Shown here: positions 52,271 through 61,603 of the stretch, one piece after another | Numbering within the stretch: the stretch's first letter is position 1 | How the letters are laid out: every line of letters begins with the position of its first letter | Source of the DNA: Clostridia bacterium | GTDB lineage: Bacteria; Bacillota; Clostridia; TANB77; CAG-508 | Reading direction: 5' to 3' | Assembly: GCA_017512025.1 (NCBI GenBank) | Contig: JAFWHH010000009.1 | Location: 186,001-250,000 of the forward strand | Length of the DNA: 64,000 bases | The notes under the pieces: generated by a model | What the model was told of the DNA's origin: nothing | What the model saw: the letters and a program-made list of their open reading frames with translations, nothing else | The model's database searches: none | Position numbers and translations under genes: made by a program

Positions 52271-53257
52271 CTATCTGTTTATTTCTCTTTCAACGTTTTC
52301 TGATAAAAGCTTCAACTTATCAATTAATATTGCCATTTTAGATCTATATTCAATTTGATCATACGTCTTTATGTATCCGCTTCTATATAAAAACTCTATA
52401 GCTTTTTCATGTTTCTTTGTCATCTTATTTACATTCTTTTCAACAGGCATTGGAAATCTTGATTTATACCTTTCAGCGATTACGCTCTTAAGCTCCATTT
52501 TGTCTATTGAAAATGTTCCTGCTATTTTTTCTCTTAAGTCACATAGTTTATTATATTGCTCTTTATATTTTCTAGCTTTTTTATTTTCATTAAAGTAAAT
52601 ATCGATATCTGCTAGTATATCTATTATTTTATATTCTCTATTAGGCTCAGAGCCCTCTTGGAACTTAGATAAACAATCATCAATTCCATGAATTGCAACA
52701 AATAAATTTTCTTTTTGTTTACCTCTTATTTCAGTTAAAACAAAAAACTCATCAAAAGCTTTCAAAATAGAATTTCTATTTTGCATCTTATCATATTTCT
52801 CTTTTAAAATGCTTCTATCAATTTCAGATCTTATCCTCATATATTTTTCATATATCTCTTTTTTGATTGCATTTAATTGTAAGCTCTCAATATTCTTAAG
52901 GTCATTTTTGTTAATTGCATTTAACTGAACCTCATACGTATCAAGCAAATCATTAATACTAGATACATTCTGAATATCAAAATCTACATTTCTAGATTTT
53001 CTCTCAACAATTGCCTCAATCTTTCGTGTAAGCTCTTCTAAGTCATTAATAAACTTCTCTTTTGTCTCTTCCATCTCGTATACTAAATTATAATTGTAAC
53101 AAACAATATCAAATCTTTCACAAATGCGATCTGTTTTCTTCTTTGACTGCTTAAGGCTATCAAGTTTAAAATCTAGAGTTTTAATTAAAAGAGCAATATT
53201 GTGTATATGTTTTTTGTTTTCATTTTGCAATTTAACTAAATACTCGTTCTTATCCAT
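52271..53257 (-). CDS. Coiled-coil protein of unknown function
   Basis: This 328-residue, Lys/Glu-rich protein is predicted to be almost entirely helical, with coiled-coil-like stretches at about 1-90 and 125-180. It has no signal peptide, membrane helix or nucleotide motif. I do not recognise it. The ATG has GGAG six bases upstream. It lies 24 bases after a GH25 lysozyme-like gene and has its own terminator, so the two probably form an operon. Confidence 0.7.
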   Translation of the reverse strand: MDKNEYLVKLQNENKKHIHNIALLIKTLDFKLDSLKQSKKKTDRICERFDIVCYNYNLVYEMEETKEKFINDLEELTRKIEAIVERKSRNVDFDIQNVSSINDLLDTYEVQLNAINKNDLKNIESLQLNAIKKEIYEKYMRIRSEIDRSILKEKYDKMQNRNSILKAFDEFFVLTEIRGKQKENLFVAIHGIDDCLSKFQEGSEPNREYKIIDILADIDIYFNENKKARKYKEQYNKLCDLREKIAGTFSIDKMELKSVIAERYKSRFPMPVEKNVNKMTKKHEKAIEFLYRSGYIKTYDQIEYRSKMAILIDKLKLLSENVEREINR

Positions 53258-53281
53258 AAACACTCCTATTTTTCTTATGTA

Positions 53282-54394
53282 CTATAGTTCATTTTTTCTA
53301 AAACTATTAATTGGTCCAAAAACCATTTCATTTGTTCTCTTTATATCATCTTCAACATCTTTCATACTATCATATAATAAATAATTGCTGTATACCATAC
53401 TTAAATCAACTTTTTCATCAATTACTTTTGGTATACCCTTTTCTGTGAATTGCCATCCAATCATCTTAGTAATGATGTTTTTATTTAATGCACCATCACC
53501 TGTTGTATCTGAATACCAATAATCTGGAATTTCAGTTACTCCTGGATAGTAAGCAAGCCACATTTTTGCTTGAACATTTTCTAAATATTTATTGGCAAGA
53601 TTAGCATTACTATATAGTATAGCTTTCTTATTCTCTTTTTCTAATTTTCCAATCAAATCATTTACAAACATATATCTTGATTCCCATATATCATCTGCTC
53701 TACCCTTTTCATCATGTTTTTCTACATCAATTGCAACCGGTAAAACATTATTAATATATGGTCTGTTTTTTATGTACTCAGTAATAAATTTAACTTCCTC
53801 ATCAACTTCTGATACTGTAATTGCTTCATCTAAGAAATAATACCCAAATGGTATACCTAAAAATTCGCAAGCATCAGCAAAGCTATCTGCATGTGGATCT
53901 GTGTAGAAATTACCAGCTTGTCCATATCCTCTTCCACCAGCTCTAATATATACGAATTTAATATTGTTATTAATAACAAAAGCTTTAAACTCACCAATTG
54001 TTTTAAAGTTATTCTGCATATTAAATTTAGATACATCAAGCATTAGCTCACGGCTTTTATATCTAGTATTGTACTTTCCGACATCTTCGGCTTTAACATA
54101 TCCTACTTTTCCATTAATTATAACTTTATACCAATCTTCGTCATCCTTATCCGTTATAGATTTAAGAATATATGTATCAGAGCCAATTTCAATTGAAGTA
54201 TACTTTTTCTTCTCTTTTGGAGATGAATACATGTGAACGCTATCATTTATTGTAACAGCATGCTCTGCTGATTTCATTTCATTTTTTATAATCAATTTTT
54301 CAATTCCAACTTTAGCCAAAACAATTAACACAATTGAAACAATTATTATGTCTAAAATGATTATATGCTTCTTGCTAAAAAACTTATTTTCCAC
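53282..54394 (-). CDS. Membrane-anchored GH25 lysozyme-like hydrolase with SH3 domain
   Basis: This protein of about 370 residues has an N-terminal transmembrane helix (about 11-35) and an SH3-like domain (about 40-105). Then comes a GH25 muramidase fold: LMLDVSKFN near 118, YIRAGGRGYG near 150, and VAIDVEKHD near 221 with the acidic residues of the active site. MIGWQFT near 312 closes the domain. GH25 enzymes cut the glycan chain of peptidoglycan. The GTG start has GGAGG five bases upstream. No cysteine-rich or choline-binding repeats follow. Confidence 0.88.
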   Translation of the reverse strand: MENKFFSKKHIIILDIIIVSIVLIVLAKVGIEKLIIKNEMKSAEHAVTINDSVHMYSSPKEKKKYTSIEIGSDTYILKSITDKDDEDWYKVIINGKVGYVKAEDVGKYNTRYKSRELMLDVSKFNMQNNFKTIGEFKAFVINNNIKFVYIRAGGRGYGQAGNFYTDPHADSFADACEFLGIPFGYYFLDEAITVSEVDEEVKFITEYIKNRPYINNVLPVAIDVEKHDEKGRADDIWESRYMFVNDLIGKLEKENKKAILYSNANLANKYLENVQAKMWLAYYPGVTEIPDYWYSDTTGDGALNKNIITKMIGWQFTEKGIPKVIDEKVDLSMVYSNYLLYDSMKDVEDDIKRTNEMVFGPINSFRKNEL

Positions 54395-54467
54395 AATTTC
54401 CTCCACATTCTATAATTATTTTATATATAATAAATAAAAAAATCAATAATATTCTGTGTATTAATAT

Positions 54468-54500
54468 AGAAAAAAATCATCCATAATTGGATGATTTTTC
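54468..54500 (-). terminator. Terminator of lysS
   Basis: AAAAATCATCCA and TGGATGATTTTT form a 12-bp stem with a four-base loop and a T run on the minus strand. Confidence 0.88.
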
Positions 54501-54506
54501 TATTTA

Positions 54507-55985
54507 TTATTGCATATCTCTTGGTCTCATTAATGGGTATAAAACAACATCTCTAATGTTTTCTACGTTTGTTAGGAATTGCATAAATCTGTCAACTCCA
54601 AGTCCCCATCCAGAGATTGGTGGCATACCATATTCCATTGCTTTGATATATTCTTCATCAATAGACATAGCTTCCTCGTCTCCACCTGCTTTTAACTTGC
54701 TTTGTTCGATTAATCTTGCTTCTTGCTCTTTAGCATCTACAAGCTCTGAGTAACCATTTATAATTTCTTGTCCATTAACAACTAATTGGAATCTATCTGT
54801 TAATTGTTTATTATCATCATTTGCTCTAGCTAAAGGTGATAAATCAATTGGATGTTTAATTAAGTATGTTGGCTTAATTAATTTTGGTCTACTTACTTTT
54901 TTGTATAGAGCATCGATTAAGTTTCCTCTACCTAATGATTCGATATTTTCTTCATCTAAATCAATATTGTTAGCTCTTATTTCAGCTAATAAATCAGCTG
55001 CAGTTTCAAATTTATCAATATCGATTCCACAATCTTTTAATACTAAATCTCTAAATGAAACAACATCCCATTCTCCACCGAAATCTATATCGTTTTCTCC
55101 AATTTTAATAGTTAAATTACCATCAAATAATTTATCGAAAATGTATATAATCATTTCTCTTAAGAACTTCATGTTATCTTCATAGTTCCAGTAAGCACTA
55201 TATCCTTCAACCATTGTAAAGTCTTGTAAATGGCTTCTATCAATACCTTCGTTTCTAAAATCTCTTGCAACTTCATAAACGTTGTTAAATCCACCAATTA
55301 TACATTTCTTTAATGTAAGCTCTGGAGATATTCTTAAGAATACATCCATATCATATGCATTATGATGAGCTACAAATGGTCTAGCTGTAGCACCAGATGC
55401 TGTATTTTGAAGCGCAGGTGTTTCAACTTCGATAAATGCATTATTATCTAGGAACTCTCTCATCAATTTAATAAATTTAGATCTTAATAAGAATCTCTTC
55501 TTTGTATCTTCGTTCATTATTAAATCAAGATGTCTTTCTCTATAAATAGCTTCTTGATCAACTAGTCCATGGAACTTCTCTGGAAGTGGTCTATAAGCTT
55601 TTCCTAAGAATGTATAGCTATATACTTGAACACTCTTTTCTCCAGCTTGAGTTGTAAATATTTCACCTTTAACTCCAACGAAATCTCCAATATCGATTGT
55701 CTCATGGAATTTTTGATATTCCTCTTCACCTAAATCTTCTTTTTTAATTACTAATTGGATTCTTCCTGTTATATCACTAATGTGAATAAAAGAAATCTTT
55801 CCCATTTTTCTCTTAGATAGAATTCTTCCTGCTACTGATACATCTTTCGTACCATCTTCAAGAGCTCTAGCCCCTTCTATATCAACAGTTCTTTCATATC
55901 TTTCTGGTCTTGTATTTATTCCATATTCTTTTATTTTTGCTTCTTTTTCAAATCTAACTTGCATTAATTCTGCTTCGTTTGCCAT
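54507..55985 (-). CDS. lysS: Lysyl-tRNA synthetase (class II)
   Basis: This 492-residue enzyme attaches lysine to tRNA-Lys. The N-terminal OB fold (about 50-150) is followed by the class II core: motif 1 FIEVETPALQN near 183, motif 2 RDFRNEGIDRSH near 243 and motif 3 GWGLGVDRFMQF near 465. Length is typical. AGGAGG precedes the ATG. It has its own promoter and a leader that contains a short reading frame. Confidence 0.98.
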   Translation of the reverse strand: MANEAELMQVRFEKEAKIKEYGINTRPERYERTVDIEGARALEDGTKDVSVAGRILSKRKMGKISFIHISDITGRIQLVIKKEDLGEEEYQKFHETIDIGDFVGVKGEIFTTQAGEKSVQVYSYTFLGKAYRPLPEKFHGLVDQEAIYRERHLDLIMNEDTKKRFLLRSKFIKLMREFLDNNAFIEVETPALQNTASGATARPFVAHHNAYDMDVFLRISPELTLKKCIIGGFNNVYEVARDFRNEGIDRSHLQDFTMVEGYSAYWNYEDNMKFLREMIIYIFDKLFDGNLTIKIGENDIDFGGEWDVVSFRDLVLKDCGIDIDKFETAADLLAEIRANNIDLDEENIESLGRGNLIDALYKKVSRPKLIKPTYLIKHPIDLSPLARANDDNKQLTDRFQLVVNGQEIINGYSELVDAKEQEARLIEQSKLKAGGDEEAMSIDEEYIKAMEYGMPPISGWGLGVDRFMQFLTNVENIRDVVLYPLMRPRDMQ

Positions 55986-56004
55986 AATTTATATCCTCCT
56001 AATT

Positions 56005-56061
56005 TTATATTAATATTTTAAATTTAACTAATATAAAACCCGTTTGCCGTTTTACCACCAT
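56005..56061 (-). CDS. 18-codon upstream reading frame in the lysS leader
   Basis: The frame MVVKRQTGFILVKFKILI starts at an ATG with GGAGG seven bases upstream and ends 20 bases before lysS. It lies directly behind a strong promoter, so it would be translated first on the lysS message. Three of its 18 codons are Lys (AAA), which would suit control by lysine supply, but no clear alternative hairpins were found. It could be a chance frame. Confidence 0.4.
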   Translation of the reverse strand: MVVKRQTGFILVKFKILI

Positions 56062-56085
56062 TTTCTTACCTCCAATTTGGTCTAT

Positions 56086-56114
56086 ATTATAACCTATTAT
56101 TGCCAATTTTTCAA
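56086..56114 (-). promoter_or_regulatory. Promoter of lysS
   Basis: TTGAAA and TATAAT are separated by 17 bases on the minus strand, just behind the stop codon of the preceding gene. Confidence 0.7.
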
Positions 56115-56117
56115 TAC

Positions 56118-56867
56118 TTACGCACTTTTTCTTTCAGATACTTTGACAGCTAATCTTCTAACAGGATAAACTAAGAAGAATGGTAGTGTCATATGTAATA
56201 CACTCATTACAACTGTGAATAACTTTCCAGATAAATGATATATAACAGATACTGGTGTTCCTGGAAAATCTTTAGATATAAACATAAAGTTTGTATCTAG
56301 AGCTTTGTTTGCAAAATATGATATAACAAGCATTACAGCTATTATTATCATATAATACTTGATATCAGATAGTTTTAAATCTACGTAGTCCGTTATATGT
56401 ACAAGTATTCCAAGGTATACCATTGTTCCATGGAAAAAGAAACTTTGAATACTTAAATAATGCCATAATGGATACATTGCAATTGAAGTGTTAGGACAGC
56501 TTAAAAAGAATGCTCCACCAATCAACGCACCAACAGCTATAAAAATATCACCAATCTTTTTTAATATACCTTTACAAAATGAACTCAATATTCCAGCATA
56601 TAGTATGATACTGCAGTAATATAATGGTACATAATGATTTGGCTCCTTAACAAGCCCCACTGATAAATTAAATATTATTTTTATTATTTCTACAATCCAT
56701 AACACAACTGTAGAAATAGTAATTATTTTCTTTACTTGCTCTTTACTACATTTCTTTGAAAAATGTAATCCAAGAATAATGCAAATTATTGTTATGCTTA
56801 ATAGTAAAGCATGCCCCCAAGTGAACATTCCACACGGTTCATACTCGCCTGGCTTTGCAAAAAACAT
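56118..56867 (-). CDS. YwaF/TIGR02206-family membrane protein
   Basis: This 249-residue protein has about seven hydrophobic helices. Family-like segments are CGMFTWGHALLLS near the start, HYVPLYYCSIILY near 75, MYPLWHYLSIQSFFFHGTMVYLG near 130, and VIYHLSGKLFTVV near 207. Conserved Tyr, Cys and His residues inside the membrane are typical of the family, whose function is unknown. It lies between an unknown gene and lysS. No classic ribosome binding site is very strong, but GGAGGG-like bases precede the ATG. Confidence 0.85.
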   Translation of the reverse strand: MFFAKPGEYEPCGMFTWGHALLLSITIICIILGLHFSKKCSKEQVKKIITISTVVLWIVEIIKIIFNLSVGLVKEPNHYVPLYYCSIILYAGILSSFCKGILKKIGDIFIAVGALIGGAFFLSCPNTSIAMYPLWHYLSIQSFFFHGTMVYLGILVHITDYVDLKLSDIKYYMIIIAVMLVISYFANKALDTNFMFISKDFPGTPVSVIYHLSGKLFTVVMSVLHMTLPFFLVYPVRRLAVKVSERKSA

Positions 56868-56961
56868 ATTATCCCTCCGTTTTCAGAAAATCTACTTAAT
56901 TATATATCTAAATTCGACAAATTTCATCATATTTGATAAATAATTTTAATTTGTTTTATAT

Positions 56962-56998
56962 AAAAAAGCAACGGAACATTTCAATTCCATTGCTTTTA
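56962..56998 (-). terminator. Terminator after unknown gene
   Basis: AAAAGCAATGGAA and TTCCGTTGCTTTT pair with one mismatch, followed by TTTT on the minus strand. Confidence 0.8.
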
Positions 56999-58033
56999 TC
57001 CAACTTGTTGTATTTTTAAAATCTTTTCACCTTTGTAATTGTTTATATTGGCAACTGTTAAGCTGCTACGCTCTGCAATAATTGCCATAATTTCATTTCT
57101 TTTAGGTGTCATTACTCCTTTATTATAATCAACGTTAATATTATATTTGATTGTAAATGGTAATTGTGCTTTCTTATAGTTGCTATTACCAGATACACAT
57201 CTTAAATATATTTTCGCATAATCAAGTTGGTTTTCTTGACATAGAGCCATTAGAATAAATGGATCAATATATTGAGTATTTGTTTTATTTAATTTTAATT
57301 CGCTCTTAACATCAATACCATAATTTAATTGTCTTAGCTTTTTCATTGCATTTTCTTGTAAAATTTCTATGTCATCAAAATTTGTTTTAAACTTAATTTT
57401 TTTCTTAGATACACATTCGCCACGCTCTATTCTACGAATAATATATTCAGCGCTTTCAGAATTATAGATAATTCTTAAAGATTTTTCATTTTTAAATCTG
57501 TTATTCCAGTTATTTAATTTATCCTGTAATAACTCAATTGCTATTCTCTTCTTTTCAGACATTATCTTCGATTTATCCTTACATAAATCTCTTAAAAGGT
57601 TCTTTTGTGGCCCAAGGTTCTTATTTGATAGTTTCTTTAAATACTTCTCTGTTTGACCACCATATGTCGAATCTAATTTCTTAATGAAACCTTCTATATT
57701 TTTATACTCACTGTATTTACTAAAATCTCCACTTCCAATTAGACATTGCTCTTGTTGAATACAAAGATTAACATACATATCGTATATTTTTCTCATTGTA
57801 TTACCATTTTCACCATAATCATTCTTCTTACAGAAAACCATATAGTTTTTATAAACAAGTCCAAGCTCATCTCTAATTATTTCTGTACATCTATATTCAT
57901 TGTTTTCATTTATCTTATTCAATTTATTTAAATACCTTTGAGATTTTAAATCTGAAAAAATAGTATGATTAGCTCTAAGATTATCATATAAATCTTGGCA
58001 AGTTACTCTAATTATTACATCAATATCTTCCAA
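56996..58033 (-). CDS. Hypothetical protein, cytosolic
   Basis: This protein of about 345 residues is helical, rich in Lys, Asn and Tyr, and lacks a signal peptide or membrane helix. A C-terminal segment (TKYNINVDY...GVMTPKRNEIMAIIAE, near 300-325) looks beta-rich. Five Cys are scattered without a metal-site pattern. I do not recognise it. The TTG start is preferred because GGAGG lies five bases upstream and overlaps the ATG four codons earlier. It stands alone with its own terminator. Confidence 0.65.
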   Translation of the reverse strand: MEDIDVIIRVTCQDLYDNLRANHTIFSDLKSQRYLNKLNKINENNEYRCTEIIRDELGLVYKNYMVFCKKNDYGENGNTMRKIYDMYVNLCIQQEQCLIGSGDFSKYSEYKNIEGFIKKLDSTYGGQTEKYLKKLSNKNLGPQKNLLRDLCKDKSKIMSEKKRIAIELLQDKLNNWNNRFKNEKSLRIIYNSESAEYIIRRIERGECVSKKKIKFKTNFDDIEILQENAMKKLRQLNYGIDVKSELKLNKTNTQYIDPFILMALCQENQLDYAKIYLRCVSGNSNYKKAQLPFTIKYNINVDYNKGVMTPKRNEIMAIIAERSSLTVANINNYKGEKILKIQQVG

Positions 58034-58129
58034 ATTTACCTCCATAAAATCAAAACATCTAATTTACATAAAATAGTAAAACGATAGTACTATTATACCA
58101 TAAAAAATTAAAAATTACAAGTATTCGAG

Positions 58130-58168
58130 GAAAACATAAGGAGAAGGTATGAACTGCCTTCTCCCCTA
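58130..58168 (-). terminator. Hairpin after ctpA
   Basis: GGAGAAGG and CCTTCTCC form a stem, but only a broken T tract follows on the minus strand, so it is a weaker terminator. Confidence 0.55.
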
Positions 58169-58170
58169 AA

Positions 58171-59373
58171 TTATTTATTCAATTCCTCAATAGCTCTTTG
58201 TAATTGATTATCATTTTCAAACGGAACAGATGTATAACCTTTCCATTCTTTATCAAGCTCAACTTTAATATCTGGTTCAATACCAACATCATTGATTGTA
58301 TTATGGTTTGGTGAAAAATACTCGTTTGTTGTAACCTTAATACCTGTACCATCTTTAAAAGTGAATATACTTTGAATAACACCTTTTCCATATGTCTTTG
58401 TTCCAATAATTGTATATCTACAATTATCTCTTAAAGTACTTGCTAAAATTTCAGATGCACTTGCTGTGCTCTCGTTTACTAGAACAATAACTGGAATATT
58501 GATAATCGGATTTTCACTTGCTTTGTCAATCTTCTCTTTGCCATCTTTATCCGTTGTAATTAGTAGTGTTCTACCCTTTTCAACCATTGTATCTGCTATA
58601 GAAAGAGCTTCTCCAACAACTCCTCCACCATTACTTCTTAAGTCAATAATTAATGCCTTTGGATTTTGCTCCTTTAACTTGTTATAATGATCTTTAAACT
58701 CACTAGCTGTTCCAATATCAAATGATGCAACTTTAATATATCCAATATTATTATCAAGCATTTGAGAGCCAACAGTCTTAACTTTTATACTACTTCTTGT
58801 AATATTCATTTCCTGTTCTTCTGAATCTCTCATTACAGTTACTTTTACATTTGTACCCTCTTGTCCCTTAATAGCATTAGATACATCTTCCGATTTTTTT
58901 CCAATGTAGCTTACATCATCAACTTTAGTGACAATATCTCCAACTTGAATTCCAGCTTTTTCAGCAGGAGAATCTTCCATAACACCAACGATAACAACCC
59001 CATTAACTTCTGAGCTTGTAACCATGTATACACCAATTCCAACATAATTACCAGTTGTTGATTCCATTAATGATTCCATATCTTCTTTAGTTAAATATTG
59101 AGTATATTTATCACCAACTCCAGATACATATCCCTTAATTGCACCTTCAATCATATCCTCTTCATTAATATCTTTTATATATGTGTTTTCAAGTTTAGTT
59201 TTTACTAAACTCATTTTAGCAGTCATATATGCAGAATTTGCCTTATTTAAATATTGATTAATTGTTATATTTACAGTTACAAAATAAGTTATGATAGCTG
59301 TAATTGCAATTAACAAAAATGATCTTACCAATGCACCTAAAATATTATATTTCTTTTTTTGATCTTCGTTCAA
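58171..59373 (-). CDS. ctpA: C-terminal processing peptidase CtpA (S41 family)
   Basis: This periplasm-facing serine protease of about 400 residues has an N-terminal membrane anchor (about 12-32), a PDZ domain (about 110-190) and the S41 catalytic core. The Ser is in VNESTASASEILAS near 305 and the Lys in IGTKTYGKGVIQ near 330. The first GTG overlaps the ribosome binding site, so TTG three codons later, with AAGGAG eight bases upstream, is preferred. It follows the EnvC/PcsB-like hydrolase and ftsX-ftsE, a known grouping in Firmicutes. Confidence 0.95.
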   Translation of the reverse strand: MNEDQKKKYNILGALVRSFLLIAITAIITYFVTVNITINQYLNKANSAYMTAKMSLVKTKLENTYIKDINEEDMIEGAIKGYVSGVGDKYTQYLTKEDMESLMESTTGNYVGIGVYMVTSSEVNGVVIVGVMEDSPAEKAGIQVGDIVTKVDDVSYIGKKSEDVSNAIKGQEGTNVKVTVMRDSEEQEMNITRSSIKVKTVGSQMLDNNIGYIKVASFDIGTASEFKDHYNKLKEQNPKALIIDLRSNGGGVVGEALSIADTMVEKGRTLLITTDKDGKEKIDKASENPIINIPVIVLVNESTASASEILASTLRDNCRYTIIGTKTYGKGVIQSIFTFKDGTGIKVTTNEYFSPNHNTINDVGIEPDIKVELDKEWKGYTSVPFENDNQLQRAIEELNK

Positions 59374-59443
59374 AATAAACACTCCTTCGTATTAATAATA
59401 TCTTTTGTCTATATTACATATTATTATAATTACTCTCATTTTA

Positions 59444-59476
59444 TTAAAAAAAGGCAGACTGCTCTGCCTTTTTTAT
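59444..59476 (-). terminator. Terminator of the ftsE-ftsX-hydrolase operon
   Basis: AAAGGCAGA and TCTGCCTTT form a strong stem with a four-base loop and T runs on both strands. Confidence 0.88.
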
Positions 59477-59485
59477 GAATTTATT

Positions 59486-60661
59486 TTATACATAATTTGA
59501 TGGATTTTGTGTTTCACCATTTATACGTACTTCAAAGTGACAATGTGGTCCAGTTGAAGCTCCTGTTGAGCCTACAGCTGCAATCTTTTGGCCTTTAGAA
59601 ACTTGTTGTCCAACACTTACACTTAAGCTACTGCAGTGTGCATATCTTGTTGTATATCCATTACCATGGCTTATAATTACGTAGTTTCCATATCCACCAT
59701 TATATCCATAGCTTGCAAGAATTACTGTACCAGAATCAGCTGCAACAATTGTAGTTCCTGTTGGAGCAGGAATATCAATTCCTGAGTGGAATTTCTTTGT
59801 TCCATATATTGGATGAACTCTATATCCATATGGTGATGAAATAGAATGACTTGATGGTACTGGCCACATAAATTGACCAGATCCTTTGCTAACTGAGCTT
59901 GATGATCTTGATGAAGCACTTGATGAACTACTTGATGAAGCTGCAGCTTTTTTTCTTGCCTCTTCTTCAGCAGCTTTTTCTTTAGCTAATGCTTCAGATT
60001 CAAGCTTCTTCATCTTCTTTGTTTCAGCATCATATTCATCTATTTTAGATTGAATTTCTTTTTCTTCAGCAGTTAATGAATTAACCTTAGCTTGCTTTTG
60101 AGATTTAAGAGATTTAAGCTCTTCGCTCTTTTTCTCTTTTTCTTCTTTAGCTTCTTCAGATTGTTTCTTTTCCTCCTCTAAAGCAGCTTTAGTATTTTTA
60201 ACTTCATTTATAAGATTATTATCATACTCAGCTATTTGTTTAATCATATCGTAGTTTGTTACTAAATTAACAACACCACCTGAGAATAGAGCATCCATAT
60301 ATGGGCTTGTACCACCATTCATATATGATGCAGCTAATCTTTCATCTAATAAAGACTCTTTTTGTTTAAGATCAGCTTCTTTTTCTGATATAGAATTTTT
60401 TAACTCATCAATTTTATTTGATAAAGTATTAATTTCAGACTCAACATCACTAATTTGATCTGATACTTCAGATACAGCTTGTAATGCTCCATTAAGCTCT
60501 GTTTTAACTTCTTTTAATTCTTCTTGTGCCTTTTTAGAATTACTTGCAGCTTCATTTGCTTTATTTTTATATGTATCAGAATCCTTTGCTGCCAGTGATA
60601 AACAACTATTGGCACAAATTAATGTTAAGATAACAACTATTGATATGACTTTTTTTCTCAT
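59486..60661 (-). CDS. Coiled-coil M23 peptidoglycan hydrolase (EnvC/PcsB-like partner of FtsEX)
   Basis: This 391-residue protein has a signal peptide (1-24), a long coiled coil (about 30-240), a Ser-rich linker, and a C-terminal M23/LytM domain. The zinc ligands are intact: HSGIDI near 292 and HCHFEV near 374. Its position directly behind ftsE and ftsX means that it is probably the extracellular hydrolase switched on by FtsEX at division sites. The coiled coil is the usual contact with FtsX. AGGTGA precedes the ATG. Confidence 0.93.
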   Translation of the reverse strand: MRKKVISIVVILTLICANSCLSLAAKDSDTYKNKANEAASNSKKAQEELKEVKTELNGALQAVSEVSDQISDVESEINTLSNKIDELKNSISEKEADLKQKESLLDERLAASYMNGGTSPYMDALFSGGVVNLVTNYDMIKQIAEYDNNLINEVKNTKAALEEEKKQSEEAKEEKEKKSEELKSLKSQKQAKVNSLTAEEKEIQSKIDEYDAETKKMKKLESEALAKEKAAEEEARKKAAASSSSSSSASSRSSSSVSKGSGQFMWPVPSSHSISSPYGYRVHPIYGTKKFHSGIDIPAPTGTTIVAADSGTVILASYGYNGGYGNYVIISHGNGYTTRYAHCSSLSVSVGQQVSKGQKIAAVGSTGASTGPHCHFEVRINGETQNPSNYV

Positions 60662-60691
60662 AATTTTTCACCTCATAATGATTAAAAACAT

Positions 60692-61603
60692 TTAAACCTT
60701 TAAATACTTCTTCATTGAAAGTACACTTCCTAGTACTCCAATTCCAACGCCTAGCACAAAGTATGTAATTATTGTTACTTGGAATATATCACCAAATTGT
60801 AACATTCCAAATCCAACATTTGTTGCTAGCATATTGTTAAACTTGTTATATATAATTTGGTAGATAATACCAAGAACAAGTATAGAAACAGCAGTTGCTA
60901 GTACACCGATTACAATACCTTCAACTACGAATGGTGCTCTAATAAAGTTATTTGTTGCACCAACATATTTCATTATTGAGATTTCTTTTCTTCTCGCGTG
61001 TACTGCTAACTTTATGGTATTTCCTATAATTACAATTGATACTACAATAAGTAATCCACCAATACCAAAAAATAAAATCTTTATTCCTCTGTCTATTCTA
61101 TTTAATCCACTAATAACTGTATCAGGGCTCTTGATTTCTCTAATACCTGCTTTAATGCTTTCTACAGAATTAAGTGCATTAACAACATCTTGTGATTTGT
61201 TTATATCTTTTAGAATTACAGTGTATGATGCTGGAAATGGATGATTGTTTTCTGAATATTGACTTAACAACTCTGCATTTTCAGCTAATTTTTCTTTTGC
61301 TTCCTCTAGAGCTTCTGCTTTAGAAGTTGTTCTAACTTCTTCAACTCCATCTATAGAAACTATAAAGTCTTTTATTTCTTGTTGCTCTTCTGATGATAAT
61401 CCATCTTTTATATAAACTGTTACTGGAACTTCTTTTTCAAGTTGCTTAATCATAGATGTAATATTGTTAGCTCCCGCTAAACCAAGTCCAACAGTAATCA
61501 TTGTTGCAAACATTATAACTAACGCTGCAAAAGTAGATTTTTTATTTCTAAGAACACTCTTAAAACCTTCTCCTATTAAATAACTTAGTATATTATAATT
61601 CAC
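60692..61603 (-). CDS. ftsX: Cell-division ABC transporter subunit FtsX
   Basis: This membrane protein of about 304 residues has four transmembrane helices: one near 24-44 and three in the C-terminal half. The extracellular loop between the first two helices contacts peptidoglycan hydrolases. I chose the GTG start, with AAAGGTGG upstream inside ftsE, giving an 11-base overlap with ftsE; the longer frame overlaps more and has no ribosome binding site. ftsE precedes and a hydrolase follows. Confidence 0.94.
   Translation of the reverse strand: MNYNILSYLIGEGFKSVLRNKKSTFAALVIMFATMITVGLGLAGANNITSMIKQLEKEVPVTVYIKDGLSSEEQQEIKDFIVSIDGVEEVRTTSKAEALEEAKEKLAENAELLSQYSENNHPFPASYTVILKDINKSQDVVNALNSVESIKAGIREIKSPDTVISGLNRIDRGIKILFFGIGGLLIVVSIVIIGNTIKLAVHARRKEISIMKYVGATNNFIRAPFVVEGIVIGVLATAVSILVLGIIYQIIYNKFNNMLATNVGFGMLQFGDIFQVTIITYFVLGVGIGVLGSVLSMKKYLKV

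Noticed and set aside
52233-53257. The coiled-coil protein as a phage tail or SMC-like protein
   Set aside because: There is no ATPase motif, no phage neighbour and no repeat; the helical Lys/Glu character alone does not support it.
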